Translations under genes and position numbers: made by a program
Shown: positions 37,485 to 46,887 of the stretch, one piece after another
Numbering within the stretch: the stretch's first letter is position 1
Layout of the letters: each line of letters starts with the position of its first letter
NCBI RefSeq assembly: GCF_000686905.1
Contig: NZ_JMLW01000019.1
Location: forward strand, 1 to 60,753
Direction of reading: 5' to 3'
Origin: Marinospirillum insulare DSM 21763
GTDB taxonomy: Bacteria; Pseudomonadota; Gammaproteobacteria; Pseudomonadales; Halomonadaceae
Length of the DNA stretch: 60,753 nt
The notes under the pieces: generated by a model
What the model was told of the DNA's origin: nothing
What the model saw: the letters and a program-made list of their open reading frames with translations, nothing else
Databases searched by the model: none

Positions 37485-38123
37485 TTAACTTCTAGCAGCC
37501 TTAATAAAGGCATTAATTTTTGTCGAGCATTTTATACCTCGACTGCTTTCAACTCCACCAGAAACATCCACCGCATAAGGATGGGTGATCTGGATAGCTT
37601 CAGCAACATTGGATGGCGTCAAACCTCCAGCAAGAATCCAGTGATGAGGTTTATTATCAAGCAACCCACCCTTAGATGATTCACTTTTAGGAAAACGCTG
37701 CCAATCAAACACCTCACCTGTACCGCCGGGAATACCCGGTGTGTAAGCATCCAGCAAAAAGCCCCTTGCTGTTGGCCAGTTAGCGGCTGCTTGCACTGGA
37801 TTAAATTCTGGCTTCATGCGTAGCGCTTTTATATAAGGCCGAGCAAAACTTTTGCAAAAGTTTTCAGGTTCATCGCCATGAAACTGCAGCAGGTCAATAG
37901 CTACTGTATTAAGCACTTCTTCAACCCATTCAGGCTCAGGATCAACAAACAAACCCACCATCATCACAAAAGGAGGTAGTTGTTGAATAATTTTAGCTGC
38001 TTGCTCTGGCGCTACTGCTCTTGGGCTGGGTGGATAAAAAACAAAGCCTAAAGCATCGGCACCCGCATTAACTGCCGCTAAAGCATCTTCTAGCTGGGTT
38101 AAACCACAGATTTTAATACGCAC
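37485..38123 (-). CDS. trpF: Phosphoribosylanthranilate isomerase
   Basis: A 212-residue TIM-barrel isomerase of tryptophan synthesis. RIKICGLTQLEDAL holds the catalytic Cys, LLDAYTPGIPGGTGEVFDW carries the Asp, and ILAGGLTPSNV and VDVSGGVESSRGIK bind phosphate. It is a stand-alone trpF, one base after truA, as in pseudomonads. The start is GTG. Confidence 0.96.
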   Translation of the reverse strand: MRIKICGLTQLEDALAAVNAGADALGFVFYPPSPRAVAPEQAAKIIQQLPPFVMMVGLFVDPEPEWVEEVLNTVAIDLLQFHGDEPENFCKSFARPYIKALRMKPEFNPVQAAANWPTARGFLLDAYTPGIPGGTGEVFDWQRFPKSESSKGGLLDNKPHHWILAGGLTPSNVAEAIQITHPYAVDVSGGVESSRGIKCSTKINAFIKAARS

Positions 38124-38124
38124 G

Positions 38125-39075
38125 CTAACTCATTTCCTTTTGTAGCGATGTAATTTTCTGCTGCGAACGAGTTAAATCGCTACGGTACCACTCGGGCAAA
38201 AATTCTGGATAAGGATCATCTGGGTGCTCATCAGCCAACAAGTGCATAAAATGTGGTCCCAGCGGTTCAAGCGGCAAGCTAAACCTTTCTGGATAATGCA
38301 CTGCTGCCATATATAAACCTTCGGCTGGAGCGGTAATTCCGGCTGCTGCACGTTCTTTAGCTGCTAATAATTCAGTTAACCAGCTAGCCGTTTGTAAACC
38401 CTCACCTACTTCCATTAAAGCACCAGCAATATTGCGTACCATGTGATGTAAAAACGCATTGCCTTGAATATCAATAATAATTAACTGGCCACGGCGGTAA
38501 ACACGAATAAAGTGCAAATGCCGCCAGGGAGTTGAGGATTGGCAGCGCACTGAACGAAAAGCTGAGAAATCTTTTTCACCCACTAACCTTTGTGCTGCTT
38601 GATGCATTTTTTCAGCATCTAAGGGCTTTTTATGCCAAGTCAGTTGATCGTGCATCTGCGCAAAAGGTACGCTGGAATTAAAAATCACATAACGGTAACG
38701 CCTAGCCAAAGCAGAGTGGCGTGCATGAAAATCCTTAGCCACTGGTTTGGACCAGCGAATACGAATATCGGCAGGCAGGTTATTGTTAGTAGCTAATACC
38801 CACGCACGACTTGGGCGGGCTGCTGATGTATCGAAGTGAACCACCTGACAACAGGCATGAACTTGGGCATCAGTTCTACCTGCACAGTGAATCCTAATGG
38901 GCTCTAAAGCAATTTTTGCTAAGGCTTTTTCTACTAGGGGCTGAATACTTGGCACACCTGCCTGTTGAGTTTGCCAACCACGGTAGTTACTGCCTAAATA
39001 CTCTACACCCAAGGCTAATCGCCCGGGTGTAGCATCATCTATAGGAAATAAATCGAAGGGATCAGACAAAGCCAT
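38125..39075 (-). CDS. truA: tRNA pseudouridine synthase TruA
   Basis: A 316-residue enzyme forming pseudouridine 38-40 in the tRNA anticodon arm. The catalytic Asp is D69 in CAGRTDAQVHA. ARRYRYVI, FLHHMVRNIAGALM and the C-terminal AAGITAPAEGLYM are TruA motifs. It has about 18 extra residues at the N-terminus and a C-terminal tail compared with E. coli (270). Between fimV and trpF with one-base gaps. Confidence 0.95.
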   Translation of the reverse strand: MALSDPFDLFPIDDATPGRLALGVEYLGSNYRGWQTQQAGVPSIQPLVEKALAKIALEPIRIHCAGRTDAQVHACCQVVHFDTSAARPSRAWVLATNNNLPADIRIRWSKPVAKDFHARHSALARRYRYVIFNSSVPFAQMHDQLTWHKKPLDAEKMHQAAQRLVGEKDFSAFRSVRCQSSTPWRHLHFIRVYRRGQLIIIDIQGNAFLHHMVRNIAGALMEVGEGLQTASWLTELLAAKERAAAGITAPAEGLYMAAVHYPERFSLPLEPLGPHFMHLLADEHPDDPYPEFLPEWYRSDLTRSQQKITSLQKEMS

Positions 39076-39076
39076 T

Positions 39077-41416
39077 TTAGTTAGACAAGGTCTCTAACAT
39101 TTGCTGAGCTGTTGCCCTTAAGTCTGCATCCCCTTCTTTAGCTATCTTTTCCAACAGCTCTCTAGCACCTTCTTGGTCACCCATTTCTATATAGGCTGTT
39201 GCAAGGTCTAATTGGGTAGACATACTGTCTTCAACACCATCTAAATCTTGATCTCCCAAATCACCTAAATCATCTAAATTGCCTAAATCATCAAGCTCAC
39301 TAAGGTCACCAAAGTCGTCTAGGTCACTTAAATCATCGGTCACAGCGGGTTTAGTCTCAGTAAAAGCTTCTAGCTCTGAAAAATTCTCATTTAATGCTGC
39401 CAGCTCTTCATCAACACCAGGTGCCTGCTGAGGATCTGACTGTTCAGTTGCGGGCACTTCACCCTCTGGCTCATTATTTAAACTCAAGCTATCTAGAGCT
39501 TGCATAAAGTCATCGGCATCAGACTTATAGTCTACTGGCTCAAAATCTGCTGCAAGATCATTCTGATCTGCTAGTTCTTTTTCATCTAAGGGCTTTTCTA
39601 AATCTAGTTCTAGCTCCAAGTTTTCTATGTCTGTTTCATCTAGCTCATCAAAATCTAGGTCTTCTTCTGCTGGCTCGCTTGGGCTAGCTTTAACTGGCTC
39701 TTTACTAGCAATTAAACCGTCTAAATCTGCCTCTAGAGAATCTATATCAGCTAAATCGTCAGTAGAGTCATCAACAACACCCTCAGCTTCAGCAATAAAA
39801 CTAGTGTCTGCTGCCGGAGAAGCTTCTTCGGCAACTTCTTCCTCTTCCTCACCTGGGAAAATTAAATCTAAATCGTCTAGCTCATCTAAATCCATTTCAC
39901 CCAGATCTAGCTCACCTAAGTCATCTTCTGCAACCTCTGTTTCTGCTGAGTCAACCGAAGTGCTGGCAGGTGTAAATAGAGAAGCCAACTCTTCTGCTCG
40001 TGCTAAACCTGCAGCAGATGCAGAGTTAGCAGCTAATTGCTGTTGCTGCTGACGAAAAGTTTCTTCATCGTTTAACTCAACCAAAACTTCTAAAAGCTTG
40101 ATGCGTAAATCTTCACGCTGAGGTTCTTTTTCTATGGCTGACTGTAAGAAGCCGGCTGCCTGCTCTAAACGACCGTAGGCTATAAACGTTTCTGCCTCTT
40201 CTAGTGGGTCTTTAGGTTTTTCTTGTTCTGTAACAGCTGCAGCAGGTGAAGCTGAAGCCGCTGTTTCTAAATTACTATCTAAGCTATCTAGGTCATCTAA
40301 ACTGAGGTCGCCCGTTAACTCCTCATCAAAATCAAGGGGCTCCAATTCTTCAAGCCCTTCTAGGGGCTGAGCATTAAGGTCTAAATCAAAGTCTTTTGAG
40401 CTAGCTTGATCTTCAGCAAAAGCAGAAGTTAAACCCGCTGTAGCATCAGTTTTTTGTTGATTGGCTTTTTTAAGCTTTTTGCGAGCAGATAGCAGTGCAA
40501 AAAATAAAATTAACAAAAGAACCAGTGAGCCTGCTAAAGCACCGTAAAGCTCAGGCTGACGCTTAATTTGACTGGCTAAATCTTGTGGTTCTGGTGCTTT
40601 GGGTAGAATTGTACGGCTAGCCCCTGGCTGGGCTTGCTCTAAAGCTAGCTGCTCTTCCATGTCAGCTAACTGTTTATCTTTCAACTGAATAAGCTGTTGC
40701 AGGGTACTAACTTGCTGTTGCATGTCAGAAATACGTTCTGCTAGCTCATCTTTTTCTCGCTCAGCAATTTCTAAATTTTCTTCGCTGCTAGCAAGATTAT
40801 TTTCTAGATCATTAATACGCTCTTCTTGAGCCTTACTAACCTTTCTTGCACTGAGGGTTAGGTCTTGTTGATTAGGCTGGCTAGTGGTTTCAGTAGTAGC
40901 TGGGCTAACTTCTGGTGGTTGAACTGGTGGTTTAGGTTTAGCAACGGGTTGGGGCTTAGCTACTGGCTTAGGCTGTGCAACTGGCTTCGTTTTAGCTGGA
41001 GCCGCACGACCAGCAACCCAAGCTTGGTTTTGGCGCCTTACTTCTCGCTCAGCTTGCATAGCAGTACGCTTAGTCATAGCACTATTAGAAGGAATAACTA
41101 AACGCACACCCATTTCCATTTCATTAATGTTGCCTGTTGGAAAAGCTGCGGGGTTGGCATCACGTATGGCCAGCATAGCCTGTTTAATAGTGACTCTATT
41201 ACTAGGGCGAGTAGTGCGAGCAATACTCCATAGGGTATCTCTAGGCCCAACTTGAATTGTACGCTGACGATTAGGAGAGTTAGAAGTAGACGCGTAAGCA
41301 GTGCGTAACTCTTCATTACTCAGTGCCACCGACCAAGAAATGGATGGTACTGCTACAACAACAGCTGTTAAACCTGCTAGCAACCAAGATCTTACTCCGC
41401 TCAACTTACTCTCCAT
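39077..41416 (-). CDS. fimV: FimV-like polar hub protein
   Basis: A protein of about 779 residues, near the lower end of the family range. It has an N-terminal signal/anchor, then a periplasmic LysM motif (about 55-105, VGPRDTLWSIA), a Pro/Lys linker with VAKPQPVAKPKP repeats, a coiled coil (about 190-270) and a single transmembrane helix (about 290-310). The cytoplasmic part is very acidic with repeated LDDLGDL and ELDLGEMDLDEL blocks, and ends in a TPR-like FimV C-terminal domain (ATAYIEMGDQEGARELLEKIA). FimV organises polar type IV pilus and cAMP signalling in Pseudomonas. I prefer ATG 41416, which has GAGG upstream; another ATG is at 41428. Confidence 0.92.
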   Translation of the reverse strand: MESKLSGVRSWLLAGLTAVVVAVPSISWSVALSNEELRTAYASTSNSPNRQRTIQVGPRDTLWSIARTTRPSNRVTIKQAMLAIRDANPAAFPTGNINEMEMGVRLVIPSNSAMTKRTAMQAEREVRRQNQAWVAGRAAPAKTKPVAQPKPVAKPQPVAKPKPPVQPPEVSPATTETTSQPNQQDLTLSARKVSKAQEERINDLENNLASSEENLEIAEREKDELAERISDMQQQVSTLQQLIQLKDKQLADMEEQLALEQAQPGASRTILPKAPEPQDLASQIKRQPELYGALAGSLVLLLILFFALLSARKKLKKANQQKTDATAGLTSAFAEDQASSKDFDLDLNAQPLEGLEELEPLDFDEELTGDLSLDDLDSLDSNLETAASASPAAAVTEQEKPKDPLEEAETFIAYGRLEQAAGFLQSAIEKEPQREDLRIKLLEVLVELNDEETFRQQQQQLAANSASAAGLARAEELASLFTPASTSVDSAETEVAEDDLGELDLGEMDLDELDDLDLIFPGEEEEEVAEEASPAADTSFIAEAEGVVDDSTDDLADIDSLEADLDGLIASKEPVKASPSEPAEEDLDFDELDETDIENLELELDLEKPLDEKELADQNDLAADFEPVDYKSDADDFMQALDSLSLNNEPEGEVPATEQSDPQQAPGVDEELAALNENFSELEAFTETKPAVTDDLSDLDDFGDLSELDDLGNLDDLGDLGDQDLDGVEDSMSTQLDLATAYIEMGDQEGARELLEKIAKEGDADLRATAQQMLETLSN

Positions 41417-41495
41417 ACCCAGCCTCATAGCTTGCCTAATTTTAATTAATAAGCGTTTTTAACAGTTTTTACACACTTTGTCATCGCTGATTTAC

Positions 41496-41524
41496 AAAAA
41501 CGGCAGCCTTGGCTGCCGTTTTTT
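41496..41524 (-). terminator. Rho-independent terminator after asd
   Basis: AACGGCAGCC (41499-41508) and GGCTGCCGTT (41511-41520) form a perfect 10-bp stem with a two-base formal loop and T runs on both strands. It lies between asd and fimV and should end the leuCDB-asd transcript. Confidence 0.9.
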
Positions 41525-41527
41525 ACA

Positions 41528-42637
41528 TTATGAGCGCTCTAAAAGTATGCGTAACATTCTACGCAAGGGCTCTGCAGCACCCCATAGCAGCTGGTCCCCT
41601 ACAGAAAATGCTGATAGGTATTCTGAACCCATATTCATTTTCCTTAAGCGGCCCACAGGAACCGACAAGGTGCCTGTTACAGCGGTCGGACCAAGTTCAT
41701 GAATGGATGCTTCACGCTCATTAGGTATGACCTTAACCCAATCGTTGTGTGCATCTAACAAGTCATGAATTTCATCTAGAGGTACATCTTGCTTCAACTT
41801 AATGGTGAAGGCTTGGCTATGGCAGCGCATAGCACCTACACGCACGCATAAGCCATCAATAGGAATGGGGTTATTGCTTAAGCCCAACACTTTATTGGTT
41901 TCAGCATAGCCTTTCCACTCTTCACGGCTTTGCTTGTTATCTAGCTGTGAATCGATATAAGGAATTAAACTACCTGCTAAAGGCACTCCAAACTTATCGG
42001 TTGGGAAGTCTTTAGAACGCATGGCAGCGGCTACTTTTCGGTCTATGTCTAAAATAGCTGAGGCTGGATCAGCCAATTCAGTGGCTACCGTATCGCGCAA
42101 GCCACCCATTTGGTTGAGCAGTTCACGCATGTGCTGTGCGCCTGAGCCAGAAGCCGCTTGATAAGTCATGGAGGTCATCCATTCAATTAAGCCTTTATCA
42201 AACAAACCACCTAAGCTCATCAGCATTAAGCTAACTGTACAGTTACCACCAATAAAAGCTTTCATGCCTTTTTGTAGGCCAGAATCAATGACCTTACGGT
42301 TCACTGGGTCTAACACTACAATGCTGTCATCATCCATACGTAAGCTAGAAGCAGCATCTATCCAGTAACCTTGCCAACCTGCTGCGCGCAGTGGGCCATA
42401 CACTTCCGTGGTGTAGTCACCACCTTGACAAGTTAGAATCACATCCAACTTTTTAAGTGCGTCTAAGTCTGTGGCACTTTGTAATGGCTGACCATCAGGA
42501 CCCGCTTGACCTGCCTGAGAAGTAGTAAAATAAACCGCTTCAAACAAATCAAAATCATTTTCTTCCTGCATCCGTTGCATTAATACCGAACCGACCATTC
42601 CGCGCCAGCCAACTAAACCTACTGTGAGTTTACTCAT
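41528..42637 (-). CDS. asd: Aspartate-semialdehyde dehydrogenase
   Basis: A 369-residue NADPH enzyme at the entry to lysine, threonine and methionine synthesis. [18 protein letters not shown] binds the cofactor. The catalytic Cys is in [13 protein letters not shown], and [15 protein letters not shown] and [18 protein letters not shown] (with the catalytic His) follow. It matches the gammaproteobacterial Asd type and the leuB-asd-fimV-truA order. Confidence 0.97.
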   Translation of the reverse strand: MSKLTVGLVGWRGMVGSVLMQRMQEENDFDLFEAVYFTTSQAGQAGPDGQPLQSATDLDALKKLDVILTCQGGDYTTEVYGPLRAAGWQGYWIDAASSLRMDDDSIVVLDPVNRKVIDSGLQKGMKAFIGGNCTVSLMLMSLGGLFDKGLIEWMTSMTYQAASGSGAQHMRELLNQMGGLRDTVATELADPASAILDIDRKVAAAMRSKDFPTDKFGVPLAGSLIPYIDSQLDNKQSREEWKGYAETNKVLGLSNNPIPIDGLCVRVGAMRCHSQAFTIKLKQDVPLDEIHDLLDAHNDWVKVIPNEREASIHELGPTAVTGTLSVPVGRLRKMNMGSEYLSAFSVGDQLLWGAAEPLRRMLRILLERS

Positions 42638-42676
42638 AGTATCCTCTTATTTAAGTGCTTCTTATTTCAATCTTGC

Positions 42677-43765
42677 TTACTTAAGTGCTTTCAGCGCTTT
42701 AACAACTGCAGCACCCATTTCAACTGTGCCTACTTGTGTCCGACCAGCTGACAAGATGTCAGCAGTGCGCAAGCCTTCATCAAGCACATGACTAACTGCC
42801 TGTTCAATTTTACCTGCTACGCCTGCATTATCAAAAGAATAGCGTAACATCATGGCCACCGATAAAATACACGCCAAAGGATTGGCCAGGTTTTTACCTG
42901 CAATATCCGGTGCTGAACCATGGCAAGGCTCGTACATACCTTTGGCGTTTTCATCTAAAGACGCTGAAGGCAACATACCGATTGAACCAGTAAGCATGGC
43001 CGCTGCATCCGACAAAATATCACCAAACATATTACCAGTGACCATCACATCAAACTGCTTAGGCGCACGCACTAGCTGCATGGCTGCGTTATCAACATAC
43101 ATGTGCGACAACTCTACATCTGGGTAGTCTTTAGCCACTTCTTCCATCACATCTCGCCACAACATAGTCACTTCAAGCACGTTAGCTTTATCTACCGAAC
43201 ACAAACGCTTATTACGCTTGCGTGCCATTTCAAAAGCCACTTTAGCAATACGACGAATTTCGCTTTCAGAATAAACGTAAGTATTAAAACCTTCTTTTTC
43301 GCCATTATCTAAGGTACGAATACCGCGTGGTTGGCCAAAATAAATACCACCAGTCAACTCACGTACTATCATAATATCTAAGCCAGAAACCACCTCAGGT
43401 TTAAGGCTAGAAGCATCGGCTAGCTGAGGGTATAAAAGTGCTGGGCGCAAATTGCCAAACAGTGCTAACTCTTTACGAATACCTAGCAGACCACGCTCTG
43501 GGCGCAAGCTAATATCTTCTAATTTGTCCCACTTAGGACCACCTACTGCGCCTAATACAATTGCATCAGCTGCTTGAGCTTTAGCCAAAGTCTCTGGTGG
43601 CAAAGGGTGACCTGCCGCTTCGTAACCAGCACCACCTACAGGCGCTTCTTCCCAGCTAATATCCACACCAAACTCATCACGACAAACTTCCATCACTTTT
43701 ACTGCTTGAGCGGTAATTTCTGGACCAATACCGTCACCGGGTAACACAAGAATATGTTTAGTCAT
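42677..43765 (-). CDS. leuB: 3-isopropylmalate dehydrogenase
   Basis: A 362-residue NAD+-dependent decarboxylating dehydrogenase of leucine synthesis. [18 protein letters not shown] opens it. The arginine-rich substrate site, [15 protein letters not shown] and [12 protein letters not shown], and the metal/cofactor segment [17 protein letters not shown] identify LeuB. It follows leuCD and precedes asd. Confidence 0.97.
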   Translation of the reverse strand: MTKHILVLPGDGIGPEITAQAVKVMEVCRDEFGVDISWEEAPVGGAGYEAAGHPLPPETLAKAQAADAIVLGAVGGPKWDKLEDISLRPERGLLGIRKELALFGNLRPALLYPQLADASSLKPEVVSGLDIMIVRELTGGIYFGQPRGIRTLDNGEKEGFNTYVYSESEIRRIAKVAFEMARKRNKRLCSVDKANVLEVTMLWRDVMEEVAKDYPDVELSHMYVDNAAMQLVRAPKQFDVMVTGNMFGDILSDAAAMLTGSIGMLPSASLDENAKGMYEPCHGSAPDIAGKNLANPLACILSVAMMLRYSFDNAGVAGKIEQAVSHVLDEGLRTADILSAGRTQVGTVEMGAAVVKALKALK

Positions 43766-43806
43766 TATAAAATCTCTATTAACAATAAGTTAGGTAGCAA
43801 TTTAGG

Positions 43807-44445
43807 TTAGGCGAAAATCCACGGCGTTACTTTAGCGCGTGCTTCTTCATAAGCTTTAATGTCGGCTGCATCTTTCAGGGTTAGGCCAATATCATCTAAA
43901 CCTTCAATTAAACAATGCTTACGGAAGGGATCCATTTCAAAGCTAAGCACTTCACCGCTAGGCGTAGTCACTGTTTGGGCAGGTAAATCTACTAGCAGCT
44001 TATAGCCTTCTGTAGCCTCTACTTCTTTAAATAAACGCTCAACGGTTGCTTCATCTAGCTGAATTAACAACAAGCCATTTTTGGGCGCGTTGTTAAAAAA
44101 GATGTCGGCAAAGCTAGGCGCAATAATGGCACGAAAGCCGTAATCAACCAAAGCCCAAGGTGCGTGTTCACGTGAAGAACCACACCCAAAGTTAGCCCGT
44201 GACAACAACACTTCACTATTTTTATAGCGTGGCTGGTTGAGTACAAAGTCTTTATTCAAGGGGCGATTCGTTGCATCTTGACCAGGAAAACCTTCATCTA
44301 AATAACGCAGTTCATCAAACAGATTAGGACCAAAACCCGTGCGCTTTATGGATTTTAAAAACTGCTTAGGAATAATTAGGTCAGTATCGACGTTGGCTCT
44401 ATCTAAAGGTGCCACCAAGCCATTTAATTGGGTAAATTTTTGCAT
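43807..44445 (-). CDS. leuD: 3-isopropylmalate dehydratase small subunit
   Basis: A 212-residue swivel-domain subunit of isopropylmalate isomerase. [21 protein letters not shown] and [15 protein letters not shown] (substrate-binding Ser-Arg) are the LeuD signatures. It works with LeuC, encoded three bases upstream. Confidence 0.97.
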   Translation of the reverse strand: MQKFTQLNGLVAPLDRANVDTDLIIPKQFLKSIKRTGFGPNLFDELRYLDEGFPGQDATNRPLNKDFVLNQPRYKNSEVLLSRANFGCGSSREHAPWALVDYGFRAIIAPSFADIFFNNAPKNGLLLIQLDEATVERLFKEVEATEGYKLLVDLPAQTVTTPSGEVLSFEMDPFRKHCLIEGLDDIGLTLKDAADIKAYEEARAKVTPWIFA

Positions 44446-44448
44446 TTT

Positions 44449-45867
44449 TTAACTCCACTCACGAACGTCAACAAAGTGACCAGCAATTGCCGCTGCGGCT
44501 GCCATAGCTGGGCTAACTAGGTGTGTACGCCCACCATAACCTTGGCGACCTTCAAAGTTACGGTTAGAGGTAGAAGCGCAATGCTCACCCTGACCTAACT
44601 TATCGGCATTCATCGCCAAACACATAGAACAACCGGGTTCACGCCATTCAAAACCGGCTTCAATAAAGATTTTATCTAACCCTTCTTCTTCAGCTTGCTT
44701 TTTTACTAAACCTGAACCCGGCACCACCAAAGCCTGCATTAAAGTAGAGGCAACTTTACGGCCTTTGGCGACTTCTGCCGCAGCACGTAAATCTTCAATG
44801 CGTGAGTTAGTGCAAGAACCAATAAATACACGGTCTAACTTAATATCAGTAATCGCTTGGTTAGCTTGTAAACCCATATAGTTTAAAGCTGATTCCCAGC
44901 TTTTGCGCTGGTTTTCATCAGCAGCTTTAGCTGGGTCGGGTACAAGACTATTCACTGAGCCCACCATTTCTGGCGAAGTACCCCAGCTAACCTGTGGCTC
45001 AATTTTGGCAGCATCTAACTTAACCACTTTATCGAACTTAGCATCAGCATCGGAATGCAGTGTTTTCCACCAAGTCACTGCCTGCTCCCATTCTTTACCC
45101 TTGGGTGCAAAAGGACGACCTTCAACGTAATCTAGGGTCGTTTGGTCGCAAGCCACCAAACCTACACGTGCGCCAGCTTCAATTGCCATATTACAAATGG
45201 TCATACGACCTTCCATAGAAAGCTCACTAATGGCTGAGCCAGCAAACTCCATGGCATAACCGGTACCACCGGCGGTACCAATTTCACCAATAACTGCCAG
45301 TACGATATCTTTAGCAGTTACGCCTTTTTGTAACTTGCCATCCACCTGAATCAGCAGGTTTTTCATTTTGCGCTGAATTAAACACTGGGTTGCTAAAACG
45401 TGCTCAACTTCAGAAGTACCTACCCCGTGGGCTAAGGCAGCAAAAGCCCCATGCGTTGCCGTGTGCGAATCACCACACACTAAAGTCATACCCGGTAGCG
45501 TTGCGCCCTGCTCTGGGCCAACCACATGAACAATACCTTGGCGTATATCGTTAATTTTAAATTCAGTAATGCCAAAGGCTTCACAGTTGTCGTCTAGGGT
45601 TTGCACTTGAATACGTGAAATTTCATCTTCAATACCGCTAACACCCTGGGCACGCTCTTTAACAGTCGTTGGCACGTTATGGTCTGGCGTAGCTAGGTTG
45701 GCCGATAAACGCCAAGGTTTACGACCCGCCAAGCGCAAGCCTTCAAAGGCTTGGGGTGAAGTCACTTCATGCAATAAATGACGATCAATATAAATCAGCG
45801 CCGTACCATCATCGCGCTGTTTAACTAGGTGGGCATCCCACAGTTTATCGTATAGGGTTTGAGCCAT
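44449..45867 (-). CDS. leuC: 3-isopropylmalate dehydratase large subunit
   Basis: A 472-residue aconitase-family [4Fe-4S] subunit. Cluster cysteines are in IGSCTNSR and the closely spaced pair in [27 protein letters not shown] is another family motif. First gene of leuC-leuD-leuB, with GAGGAG upstream. It is divergent from a LysR regulator over 153 bases, with no leader peptide of leucine codons seen. Confidence 0.97.
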   Translation of the reverse strand: MAQTLYDKLWDAHLVKQRDDGTALIYIDRHLLHEVTSPQAFEGLRLAGRKPWRLSANLATPDHNVPTTVKERAQGVSGIEDEISRIQVQTLDDNCEAFGITEFKINDIRQGIVHVVGPEQGATLPGMTLVCGDSHTATHGAFAALAHGVGTSEVEHVLATQCLIQRKMKNLLIQVDGKLQKGVTAKDIVLAVIGEIGTAGGTGYAMEFAGSAISELSMEGRMTICNMAIEAGARVGLVACDQTTLDYVEGRPFAPKGKEWEQAVTWWKTLHSDADAKFDKVVKLDAAKIEPQVSWGTSPEMVGSVNSLVPDPAKAADENQRKSWESALNYMGLQANQAITDIKLDRVFIGSCTNSRIEDLRAAAEVAKGRKVASTLMQALVVPGSGLVKKQAEEEGLDKIFIEAGFEWREPGCSMCLAMNADKLGQGEHCASTSNRNFEGRQGYGGRTHLVSPAMAAAAAIAGHFVDVREWS

Positions 45868-46020
45868 TTCTTTTTCTCCTCAATTTTTAGTCTTTAATCA
45901 GACTTGCACTCATAATAATACCTAGGCTTTAATAAAACCAATTCATAGCATTCATATTAAACATAACTTTTTGGAATGCTGGCTAATTGAAATACTCTTT
46001 TTAGGGGGGAGCTAGCCAAG

Positions 46021-46887
46021 ATGGACATTCAATCCTTGCAGGCTTTTGTCGCGGTGGCCGAACTTAGCTCTTTTTCGCTTGCTGCTATTGAAATGCACCT
46101 AACTCAACCAGCAATTAGTAAACGCATTGCCAGTTTAGAAGAGCAGCTGAACCAAAAGCTGTTTGATAGAATTGGGCGCAATATCAAATTAACCCAAGCA
46201 GGTAATGCCCTCTTACCCAGAGCTAGGCATTTGTTGGCGGATTTAAAAGATACGCGCCGCATGCTAGCCAATTTAAGCGGTGAAATTCAGGGCTCGTTAA
46301 CCCTGGCAACCAGCCACCATATTGGCTTGCACCGTTTACCACCCTTATTAAAAACCTTCACTCAGCAATATCCGCAAGTAAAATTGGATATGCGTTTTCA
46401 AGATTCTGAGCAGGCCTATGCGGGTGTTTTAACGGGCGATTTAGAATTGGCAATTGTAACCCTGGCACCCCAACCCGACCCTGCTTTGGTGGTGGTGCCT
46501 GTGTGGCAAGATCAACTTAGGTTTGTGGTGGCAAAAGATCACCCGCTTAGTAAATTGAATAACCTAAAACTAGCGGATTTAACCCAACACGATGCGGTTT
46601 TGCCAGGCCAACAGACCTTTACACGAGGAATAGTGACCAAAGTATTCAAAGAACAAGGCTTGGAGTTAAACGTCACCCTTTCAACCAATTATATGGAAAC
46701 CATCAAAATGATGGTGTCGATAGGCTTAGGTTGGAGTTTGTTACCTGAAACTTTAATAGATGAAAGCTTAGTGGTACTAAAACTAGATCATCAGCCAATA
46801 ACCCGTCCGCTGGGTTTTTTGCATCACCGTGAGCGCACGCTTTCAAACGCAGCGCATCAAATGATTCAGTTGTTAAGACTTTGCTAG
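46021..46887 (+). CDS. LysR-family transcriptional regulator
   Basis: A 288-residue LysR protein. The winged HTH reads LQAFVAVAELSSFSLAAIEMHLTQPAISKRIASLE and the effector domain follows from about residue 90. Divergent placement next to leuC is shared by pseudomonads and suggests control of leucine synthesis, although the effector is unknown. AGGGGGGAG precedes the ATG. The 3' end overlaps the convergent GGDEF-EAL gene by 15 bases. Confidence 0.88.
   Translation: MDIQSLQAFVAVAELSSFSLAAIEMHLTQPAISKRIASLEEQLNQKLFDRIGRNIKLTQAGNALLPRARHLLADLKDTRRMLANLSGEIQGSLTLATSHHIGLHRLPPLLKTFTQQYPQVKLDMRFQDSEQAYAGVLTGDLELAIVTLAPQPDPALVVVPVWQDQLRFVVAKDHPLSKLNNLKLADLTQHDAVLPGQQTFTRGIVTKVFKEQGLELNVTLSTNYMETIKMMVSIGLGWSLLPETLIDESLVVLKLDHQPITRPLGFLHHRERTLSNAAHQMIQLLRLC

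Noticed and set aside
39627-40052. 141-codon serine-rich plus-strand frame opposite fimV
   Set aside because: It is the reverse-strand image of Asp/Glu/Leu-rich repeats in fimV; Ser/Lys runs arise from that composition.
29397-45867. The metZ-to-leuC block as a novel cluster
   Set aside because: The gene order is the conserved pseudomonad/Oceanospirillales arrangement; only the presence of trpBA between trpF and accD varies among relatives.
45868-46020. Leucine attenuator or leader peptide upstream of leuC
   Set aside because: No short frame with a run of leucine codons and no terminator/antiterminator pair was found in the 153-base divergent gap.
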